The position numbers and the translations under genes are program-made. The notes beneath the pieces are model-generated. The model searched no databases, was not told the origin of the DNA, and saw only the letters and a list, made by a program, of their open reading frames with translations. From JADJEI01 sp035328465 (lineage in GTDB: Bacteria > Bacteroidota > Ignavibacteria > Ignavibacteriales > Ignavibacteriaceae), in assembly GCA_035328465.1 (NCBI GenBank), contig DAOLIQ010000067.1, positions 1 to 18,968 on the forward strand: a stretch of 18,968 nucleotides of DNA, read 5' to 3'. The stretch's first letter is position 1; each line of letters opens with the position of its first letter. Of this stretch, positions 7,246 through 13,134 are shown piece after piece.

Positions 7246-8187
7246 ATGGAAAAAGCGATTTCCCAAATCTCTGCACTTTTGATGTGCTTTCTGATATCGT
7301 TATTTGTAATTATTACCGGATGCAAGGATGAGACAACTGTAGAACCGGTTTATCTCACTGACGAAGAAGCGATGCAAAAAATCGCGTTCGAAGATTCGAC
7401 TCTGCTTTCATTCGATAATAATTTCAATGAGAATGAAAATATTAATTTTCTTTCAAAAGTACAGACTCAAATTTACCCTCGGAAAGTTTGGAGAACTGCT
7501 TTTCTTGTTTCGTCAAATTTAGATGTAGTAATTTCCGGAGATTCTGCATTGGGTGTTCTTACAAAAACGTTCCAAAGTACTTTATTTATTGCAGCAGCTT
7601 TTGATTCCACAAGTATTTTACCGGATACACTGATTCAAAAGCCATTCACCAATACAATTACCAGAAATATTATCTTTAAAAGAATCAACAACTCCCCCGA
7701 CCCTTTGGCAAACTGGGAAATTATTGGCATTTCTATGCCCGAAGGCGGCACCGAAAATTCAAATGTGGAAATAATAAATCTTACGGCTTTCTTACCAGAT
7801 GGAGAAATCATAGCAGTTGACTCGCCTAATGAATATTATTTTTCTATAAATTCCGGTACATATAATCCGGTTCCTAAACTTCATTTCGATGACTCAGTTA
7901 CAATACGCATCGAATTGACGAGTACTTATTCCGACTCGGATTTTGTATCATTAACGTATGGCAGTCTGAGTAATGGATTGCACATGGCACAGAAAAAATT
8001 TGTAATGACTTCTTCAACCTGGGATGGGGCAAAATGGAATCGGGTTTACGAACAAACGTTTACCGCCCATCAATTTCCAGGCTTCTATCATGCTATTGTA
8101 AATGTTGTTCCGAAACAAGTTTTACTTGATGATTCATCCCCTGTGGAGAGTAATTCGTGGGGCATGCCTTATATCATCATTTTTTAA
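7246..8187 (+). CDS. Putative lipoprotein of unknown function
   Basis: The 313-residue product starts with a lipoprotein signal (MEKAISQISALLMCFLISLF) ending in lipobox ITGC, with the lipidated Cys at residue 26. The mature part is rich in Ser, Thr, Asn and beta-strand-like segments and matches no family I recognise. The start at 7246 is strongly supported by AAGGAG (7234-7239) six bases upstream; an in-frame TTG at 7198 would bury the signal sequence behind 16 polar residues. It is followed after 23 bases by a Spy-like gene and is divergent from the ECF sigma operon, so it is likely a target or partner of that regulator. Location: membrane-anchored, probably periplasmic or outer-membrane. 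Confidence 0.75.
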   Translation: MEKAISQISALLMCFLISLFVIITGCKDETTVEPVYLTDEEAMQKIAFEDSTLLSFDNNFNENENINFLSKVQTQIYPRKVWRTAFLVSSNLDVVISGDSALGVLTKTFQSTLFIAAAFDSTSILPDTLIQKPFTNTITRNIIFKRINNSPDPLANWEIIGISMPEGGTENSNVEIINLTAFLPDGEIIAVDSPNEYYFSINSGTYNPVPKLHFDDSVTIRIELTSTYSDSDFVSLTYGSLSNGLHMAQKKFVMTSSTWDGAKWNRVYEQTFTAHQFPGFYHAIVNVVPKQVLLDDSSPVESNSWGMPYIIIF

Positions 8188-8210
8188 TAACAAAATAAAA
8201 AGAGGATAAA

Positions 8211-8687
8211 ATGAATAAATTATTTGTGTTCTTATTTCTAGTGTTCTCAATCTTGAATTTAAATTCAGTATTGTTAGCTCAAGAATTTCCACCAGATGAG
8301 AAAGGGTTTCATCAAATGAATTTCGATCCGATGGAAAGACTAAATCTATCCGAAGAGCAGAAGACTGAATTAAAAGACCTTCACTTCAAACATCAGAATG
8401 AAATGATAGAGGCGAACGCAAATCTGCAAAAAAGTGAACTAGCTTTGCAAGAACTAAAAAGTAATCCTGATTATTCACGCGAGGAAGTGCTGGCAGCCCT
8501 CAAAAAGGTCAATGATACCAGAGCAAATATTGAACTGCTAAAAGAAAATCATCGGATGGATATCTATGAAAAATTAAATCCTGAACAGAAAAAAATGTGG
8601 AACGAAGGTCAGAAGAAGTTCCATCGTTTCAAGGAGATGGAAAAAAATCGTGGGAATAAAAATCACAACCCTGATCGTAATTTTTAA
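8211..8687 (+). CDS. Spy/CpxP-like periplasmic protein with two LxxxQ motifs
   Basis: The 158-residue protein has signal peptide MNKLFVFLFLVFSILNLNSV, cut after LLA before QEFP. It is then almost wholly helical and charged. Both family motifs are present: LSEEQ (46-50) and LNPEQ (122-126), spaced as in Spy/CpxP chaperones. A basic, His- and Asn-rich tail follows (FHRF to the end) and might bind metal. AGAGG lies five bases before the ATG. It forms an operon with the upstream lipoprotein gene. With the Spy-like gene on the other side of the sigma operon, two such proteins flank one ECF sigma factor, which points to periplasmic proteostasis or metal stress. Confidence 0.8.
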   Translation: MNKLFVFLFLVFSILNLNSVLLAQEFPPDEKGFHQMNFDPMERLNLSEEQKTELKDLHFKHQNEMIEANANLQKSELALQELKSNPDYSREEVLAALKKVNDTRANIELLKENHRMDIYEKLNPEQKKMWNEGQKKFHRFKEMEKNRGNKNHNPDRNF

Positions 8688-8738
8688 GGATTAAGTTTGG
8701 TCTTTGCTTCAAAAGTAGTACATCATCATCTTTTAGTT

Positions 8739-8785
8739 AACGGATCATTTCTGAATCTAATATTTCAATTCTGAAATGATCCGTT
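8739..8785. repeat. 13-bp perfect inverted repeat between convergent genes
   Basis: AACGGATCATTTC (8739-8751) and GAAATGATCCGTT (8773-8785) are exact reverse complements; inside, after one mismatch, four more pairs form (GAAT/ATTC). A second small stem, AGCCA-GT-TGGCT, follows at 8786-8797. It lies in the 182-base gap between a plus-strand and a minus-strand gene end, where a bidirectional terminator is expected, but neither side has a U-tract. It may act as a U-less terminator or an RNA-stabilising hairpin. Nothing else is seen in the gap. Confidence 0.6.
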
Positions 8786-8869
8786 AGCCAGTTGGCTGAC
8801 CATGAAAATAATTCAGGAAAACACTAATAGACTCTTAGGACGACAGCTTACAAATCATATTTCATTGGA

Positions 8870-9589
8870 TTAAGATAAATCCCCCTCAACCGGACGAATG
8901 ACTATTTCCTCAGTAATCATATTTTCATTATTCAAATAAATCCATACTAGAAGTGATGCAATTTCATCCGGCTTCATCATTCTATTAGAATATTTCTTTC
9001 TTATTTCTGAAGACCATATTGGAGTTTCGGTGGCACCCGGAATAATATTAATAATTTTAATGTTATCCTTTCTCAGTTCTTCTCTAAGAACGTTTGTAAA
9101 TCCTAATAAGCCCATCTTAGAGGCAGAATATGCGCTGCTATTTAAAAATATTTTGTGAGTCACAACCGATAAAATATTGATAATCTTCCCGCCACCATTT
9201 TGTATCATAGAAGGTAAAACAGATTTTATTGAATAAATAGCACCGAGCAAGTTCGTGTTTATAATATCGGTAACCTCTTGATTAGAATTTTCTAAAGCTG
9301 GTTTGAATGAAGTAATTCCTGCGTTATTTATAAGGCATTCAATATTATTTTCAGAAAGAATTTTTTTCACCGTTTGATCAACATTAGCCGCAGATGCAAC
9401 ATTGCAGGGAAGAATTTCAACCCGAAGATTTTCCGCGCTCAATTCTTTATTCAGCCGTTCAAGCTCAGTAAGTCTGCGTGATGAAGCAAAGACTTTTACT
9501 CCCACCCGAGCGAATTGTTTTGCAGCAGCCTTTCCAATGCCCGAACTTGCACCGGTAATCCAAACAGAAGCAGGCTTTCCATCAATCAT
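8870..9589 (-). CDS. Short-chain dehydrogenase/reductase, probable sepiapterin reductase
   Basis: The 239-residue protein is a classical SDR: nucleotide motif TGASSGIG (12-19), NNAG (88-91), Asn113, and catalytic Ser141, Tyr154 and Lys158 (YSASK). SSRR (36-39) after the second strand favours NADP(H). The C-terminus IRPVEGD is typical of some biosynthetic SDRs. SDR function cannot be read from the fold alone. Because it is the last gene of an operon with GTP cyclohydrolase I, a PTPS with the biopterin-type motif and phenylalanine hydroxylase, the best inference is reduction of 6-pyruvoyl-tetrahydropterin to tetrahydrobiopterin, the sepiapterin reductase step known in Chlorobium. Its ATG overlaps the folE stop (ATGA), so translation is coupled. 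A general 3-oxoacyl or sugar SDR is the alternative. Confidence 0.75.
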   Translation of the reverse strand: MIDGKPASVWITGASSGIGKAAAKQFARVGVKVFASSRRLTELERLNKELSAENLRVEILPCNVASAANVDQTVKKILSENNIECLINNAGITSFKPALENSNQEVTDIINTNLLGAIYSIKSVLPSMIQNGGGKIINILSVVTHKIFLNSSAYSASKMGLLGFTNVLREELRKDNIKIINIIPGATETPIWSSEIRKKYSNRMMKPDEIASLLVWIYLNNENMITEEIVIRPVEGDLS

Positions 9590-10152
9590 AAATTTTTATT
9601 CGAGATTAGATTTAAGAATTCACTTCTTGTTTTCGAATCATCTTTGAAAACCCCATGCATTGCACTTGATGTTGCAGACGAATTTTGTTTCTCCACCCCT
9701 CTCATCATCATACACATATGGTATGCTTCGGATACCACTGCAACGCCGATGGGGTGAAGATACTTTTCAATTGTATCAGCTATTTGCTGAGTCATCCTTT
9801 CCTGTACTTGTAAGCGTCTTGCGAATACATCTACTATACGTGGAATTTTACTTAGACCGACAATTTTTCCATTAGGTATATACGCCACGTGCACCTTTCC
9901 ATAAAACGGCAGCATGTGGTGCTCACATAAAGAATAAAAATCTATATTTTTTACCAATACCATTTCATCATATTTCTCTGTAAAAATGGCATTGTTTAAA
10001 ACTTCTTCAATATTTTTTTGATAACCACTTGTTAAAAACTCATAAGCTTTTGCAACGCGTTTGGGGGTGCTAAGGAGCCCTTCTCTTTGCGGATCTTCGC
10101 CAATTTCCGAAAGAAGTTCGCTGATTATTTTTTCCGTGTGTTTAATATTCAA
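9586..10152 (-). CDS. folE: GTP cyclohydrolase I (type IA)
   Basis: The enzyme converts GTP to 7,8-dihydroneopterin triphosphate, the first step of folate and biopterin synthesis. The 188-residue protein carries the zinc ligands Cys76 and His79 (CEHH) and Cys147 (HMCMMMRG), plus family blocks GKVHVAYIPNGKIVGLSKIPRIV, with QVQERMTQQIA and the C-terminal SSAMHGVF. The start is a TTG: AAGGAG sits seven bases upstream, the TTG overlaps the stop of the preceding gene (TTGA), and no in-frame ATG lies near. The position inside a biopterin/phenylalanine-hydroxylase operon suggests that this copy feeds biopterin rather than (or as well as) folate. Confidence 0.97.
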   Translation of the reverse strand: MNIKHTEKIISELLSEIGEDPQREGLLSTPKRVAKAYEFLTSGYQKNIEEVLNNAIFTEKYDEMVLVKNIDFYSLCEHHMLPFYGKVHVAYIPNGKIVGLSKIPRIVDVFARRLQVQERMTQQIADTIEKYLHPIGVAVVSEAYHMCMMMRGVEKQNSSATSSAMHGVFKDDSKTRSEFLNLISNKNL

Positions 10153-10574
10153 TTTGATTCTCCTTTATACTCAAAAAAATTATTCTCTGTCTCTGAAAGT
10201 CTAACAGAGTATAACTTTCCGGAAGGTATTTGCTTGACTAGCTGTTTCCAAATCGCAACTGCAACATTTTCAGTTGTTGGCATTATTCCATTCATAAATT
10301 CTGTATCGAGATTTAAATTTTTATGATCCACTTTTTTGATGACTCTTTCAATAATTATTTCTTTCAATAATTTTAGATCTATCACAAAACCCGTTAAAGG
10401 ATTAATGTTCCCTTTGACGGTCACTTCTAAAACGTAATTGTGCCCATGCCAATTTGGGTTAGAACATTTGCCAAATAATTTTAAATTTTCTTCGTCAGAA
10501 ATATCTGGAATAAAAAGACGATGGGCGGCACTAAATGTTTCGCGTCGAGTTACGTAAGCAATAGGTTCAGACAT
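10149..10574 (-). CDS. 6-pyruvoyl-tetrahydropterin synthase (PTPS/QueD family)
   Basis: The 141-residue protein has zinc ligands His18 (FSAAH), His43 and His45, nucleophile Cys37, Asp83-His84 (VDHKNLN) and the substrate-anchoring Glu near 128 (SETENNFFEYKGE). The Cys lies five residues before HGH (CSNPNWHGH). That Cx5HGH spacing is the one in animal PTPS (CNNPNGHGH), whereas QueD enzymes of queuosine synthesis have CxxxHGH. With folE behind it and phenylalanine hydroxylase ahead, conversion of dihydroneopterin triphosphate to 6-pyruvoyl-tetrahydropterin is the best call. Its start overlaps the peroxiredoxin stop by 8 bases, and its stop overlaps the TTG of folE. Confidence 0.92.
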   Translation of the reverse strand: MSEPIAYVTRRETFSAAHRLFIPDISDEENLKLFGKCSNPNWHGHNYVLEVTVKGNINPLTGFVIDLKLLKEIIIERVIKKVDHKNLNLDTEFMNGIMPTTENVAVAIWKQLVKQIPSGKLYSVRLSETENNFFEYKGESN

Positions 10575-11037
10575 TGGACAGCTCGTTTAATGCCATAAGA
10601 ACTTCCTCGGTGTGCCCTGCGACCTTTACTTTTGGAAAGATCTTTCGTACCACTCCCTTTTTATCAATGATAACTGTAGTTCTTTCGACACCCATATATT
10701 TTCTTCCGTACATACTTTTCTCCTTCCAGACACCATATTTCTCAAGTACATCTTTGCTTTCGTCACTTAGCAATGTAAATGGTAAAGAATATTTTTGCTG
10801 AAATTTTTTATGAGATGCAACCGAATCTGGACTCACACCTAAAATTACTGCATCAACTTTCTTGAACTGGGGGAAATCATCCCGGAAGCTGCAAGCTTCG
10901 GCAGTGCAGCCAGAAGTATCATCTTTTGGATAAAAGTAAAGTATTACATTTTCCCCCAAATAATCTTTTAGGGAAATGGATTTACCATTCTGATCGAACA
11001 ATTTGAAAGCTGGTGCTTTTTTATCAATACATAACAT
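10567..11037 (-). CDS. bcp: Thioredoxin-dependent thiol peroxidase (BCP/PrxQ)
   Basis: This 156-residue atypical 2-Cys peroxiredoxin has peroxidatic Cys44 and resolving Cys49 in TSGCTAEACSFRD, the spacing diagnostic of the BCP/PrxQ group. PAFKLFDQNGKSISLKDYLG and VILYFYPKDDT precede it, and GVSPDSVASHKKFQQKY and the strand ending in TTVIIDKKGVV follow. It reduces H2O2 and organic hydroperoxides with thioredoxin in the cytoplasm. AGGAG lies eight bases upstream of the ATG. The gene is embedded between phhA (27-base gap) and the PTPS gene (8-base overlap), so it is co-expressed with the biopterin pathway; protection from peroxide made by uncoupled hydroxylase turnover is inferred. Confidence 0.95.
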   Translation of the reverse strand: MLCIDKKAPAFKLFDQNGKSISLKDYLGENVILYFYPKDDTSGCTAEACSFRDDFPQFKKVDAVILGVSPDSVASHKKFQQKYSLPFTLLSDESKDVLEKYGVWKEKSMYGRKYMGVERTTVIIDKKGVVRKIFPKVKVAGHTEEVLMALNELSNV

Positions 11038-11064
11038 TATTATATCTCCTGGTTAATTTATTTA

Positions 11065-11886
11065 TTACAAAATTCCGATTCTTTTAGTCCATTCTTTAAA
11101 GCCTTCTTCGAGCTGTTCAAATGATTCAATTGCAAACAGTATTGGCTGCAAATGCCAAACATCATAATCTTGAAGGACTAACTGATCAGGAATAAACTCC
11201 TTTACCACCACCTCATTGGAAAGTGAATGTTGGACCTCCTGATGAGATGAAATAATTCCCGCTCCATAAATCCTCATTCCTTCAGGTTTTCTGATAAGCC
11301 CAAACTCAACAGTAAACCAATGAAAAGTTTCGAGATATTTTCTATGAATTCCTTTGGCATTAAATGCTGCCTCACCGAACATTTGATAAAAGGAAGCAAA
11401 GTTTTTATTTGTAAGCAGCGGCATGTGTCCAAACATATCATGAAAGCAATCAGGCGCTGGAGTATAATCCAATTCCTGTTTCCCTCTGATGTAATCTGTT
11501 GATGGGAAAATCTTACTCCGAAGCATTTCAAAAAAATTTTGTTCGTGGATAAGCCCCGGTACGCGTGCGATTTTCCATCCAGTAGTATCGAAAAAAATCT
11601 TGCTTAGTTCGCGAAGTGAAGCAATTTTATTTCTTGTGAAGTTCAATTTTTCCACCCCCTCGAGATATTCAGAGCAAACCCTGTTGGGAAGGAAATTCAT
11701 TTGTCGATCGAAAAGGTAACTCCAGGTTTCATGATCACTCGCAGGATAATCTGGATATATAATGTCATTATGAATAGGGACAGGTTCGGTTAGTCGCAAT
11801 GGAATACATCTTGGATCAATCCCATCGTTTGCTGCTTTTTCGTAAGCTGAAAGAAACTCAGAGTCTTCTTGTTTTTGTTTACTCAT
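11065..11886 (-). CDS. phhA: Phenylalanine 4-monooxygenase (tetrahydrobiopterin-dependent)
   Basis: This aromatic amino acid hydroxylase converts L-phenylalanine to L-tyrosine using O2, Fe(II) and a tetrahydropterin. The 273-residue length fits bacterial, catalytic-domain-only enzymes. Iron ligands are His149 and His154 in PAPDCFHDMFGHMPLL, and Glu194 in FTVEFGLI. WKIARVPGLIHEQNFFEMLR and the start of the C-terminal half (GIISSHQEVQHSLS) are also typical. No regulatory ACT domain or tetramerisation tail is present. AAGGA sits seven bases before the ATG, and a promoter candidate lies about 75 bases upstream. It is first in a five-gene operon whose other members make its cofactor. Tryptophan hydroxylase activity cannot be excluded by eye but is rare in bacteria. 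Confidence 0.95.
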   Translation of the reverse strand: MSKQKQEDSEFLSAYEKAANDGIDPRCIPLRLTEPVPIHNDIIYPDYPASDHETWSYLFDRQMNFLPNRVCSEYLEGVEKLNFTRNKIASLRELSKIFFDTTGWKIARVPGLIHEQNFFEMLRSKIFPSTDYIRGKQELDYTPAPDCFHDMFGHMPLLTNKNFASFYQMFGEAAFNAKGIHRKYLETFHWFTVEFGLIRKPEGMRIYGAGIISSHQEVQHSLSNEVVVKEFIPDQLVLQDYDVWHLQPILFAIESFEQLEEGFKEWTKRIGIL

Positions 11887-11959
11887 TATATAATCCTTAA
11901 ATAATTAACTGGATTTAATTTTAAATAAAAAATAGAATTATTATTTGTAGTTCTAAAGA

Positions 11960-11991
11960 CAAAAATATTTCCAACCTTATTAAATCACAAA
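11960..11991 (-). promoter_or_regulatory. Candidate promoter of the phhA-biopterin operon
   Basis: On the minus strand TTTG (11988-11991) is followed after 20 bases by TATTTTTG (11960-11967). Both boxes match the Bacteroidota consensus (TTTG, about 20 bases, TAnnTTTG). The upstream box lies in the last codons of murB. The predicted leader is roughly 70 bases; no riboswitch or terminator-like fold is visible in it. Confidence 0.5.
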
Positions 11992-13001
11992 ATATTGACT
12001 TCTTCATCCAGTTTAATTCCAAATTTATCTCTAACCGACAATTTAATTTGTTTAGCCAAATTGTGAATTTGTCTGCCGCTTGCATTACCATAATTAACTA
12101 AGACTAACGCATGATCTTCATAAACACCGGCATCACCGACGCGTTTGCCTTTCCAATTTGAATTTTCTACAAGCCAGCCTGCAGATATTTTTATAAACTC
12201 TTTATCCTCAGGATAAAAAATAATTTGTGGATATTTTTTCCTGATCTTGTCAAAATGCTGATTTGAAACAACTGGATTTTTAAAAAAACTGCCCGCATTT
12301 CCAATTACAGTTGGATCGGGCAATTTAGAACGGCGGATATCTTTGATAATATTACTCATATCCACCGCAGTTGGTGATTCTAAACTTCGTTTCTTTATCT
12401 CTTTTGTTACCGCCTTATAAGAGATTATTGGATTTGGGATTTTTGAAAGTCGGAAAGAAATGCTGGTTATTACAAATTTATCTTTCAATTCACTTTTAAA
12501 TACACTGTTTCGATACTCCAATTTACTCTCCTCTTTAGAGATTTTGAGTTCAGAATTTGTATCAATGGATATTCCGATAGCTTCATGAAACACATTTTTT
12601 ATTTCCTGTCCATACGCGCCAATGTTTTGTACTGGAGCAGCACCACAGCTGCCAGGTATTAAAGCAAGATTTTCCACCCCCCAGTAATTACTGGCCGCAC
12701 AATAATCAACAAACGATTCCCATGAAACTCCTGCTCCAACTGACAGGATTATTTCTTTCTCATTTTCAGAAATCGTTTCAATTCCTGCAAGTTCCATTTT
12801 AATTACTAAACCTTCAAAATCTTTTGTAAATAGTATGTTACTTCCTGCACCCAACACAAGAACTTTTAGTTTTTCACTCGTAGAGAATTTGATTGCTTCG
12901 TGGACATCCTCCAAATTTTTTGCCTGCAAAAAATATTTAGCGTTAGCCTCCACTTGAAAGGTATTATATTTTCTGAGACCAACATCCTTTTGTATTTCCA
13001 T
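11985..13001 (-). CDS. murB: UDP-N-acetylenolpyruvoylglucosamine reductase
   Basis: The enzyme reduces UDP-GlcNAc-enolpyruvate to UDP-MurNAc in peptidoglycan precursor synthesis, using FAD and NADPH. The 338-residue length and domain order fit type I (E. coli-like) MurB. FAD-binding blocks are GAGSNIL (51-57) and GSCGAAPVQNIGAYGQE (117-133). Catalytic residues are Arg164 (YRNS), Ser238 (GNAGSFFKNP) and the C-terminal Glu near 334 (LDEEVNIL). KISAGWLVE and VGDAGVYEDHALVLVN are also conserved. It stands alone, divergent from the phosphohexomutase-like gene and 98 bases from phhA. No Shine-Dalgarno sequence is evident before the ATG. Confidence 0.96.
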   Translation of the reverse strand: MEIQKDVGLRKYNTFQVEANAKYFLQAKNLEDVHEAIKFSTSEKLKVLVLGAGSNILFTKDFEGLVIKMELAGIETISENEKEIILSVGAGVSWESFVDYCAASNYWGVENLALIPGSCGAAPVQNIGAYGQEIKNVFHEAIGISIDTNSELKISKEESKLEYRNSVFKSELKDKFVITSISFRLSKIPNPIISYKAVTKEIKKRSLESPTAVDMSNIIKDIRRSKLPDPTVIGNAGSFFKNPVVSNQHFDKIRKKYPQIIFYPEDKEFIKISAGWLVENSNWKGKRVGDAGVYEDHALVLVNYGNASGRQIHNLAKQIKLSVRDKFGIKLDEEVNIL

Positions 13002-13134
13002 AGAATAAGGTTAGTATATTTTAGTTAATCAGTAATGTTTTATGAAATATAAATAATTTATTATTAACTTAAATAGAGTATTTAAAACGAAATATGTACA
13101 GTTAATTTTAAACAATTTTTATATTCAAATAGAA

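Noticed and set aside
8739..8785. Calling the hairpin an intrinsic terminator
   Set aside because: Neither strand has a T-run after the stem; it is listed as an inverted repeat only.
9402..9875. Plus-strand open frames opposite folE and the SDR gene
   Set aside because: They lie antisense to strongly conserved genes, show no family motifs and have no ribosome-binding sites; they are shadows.
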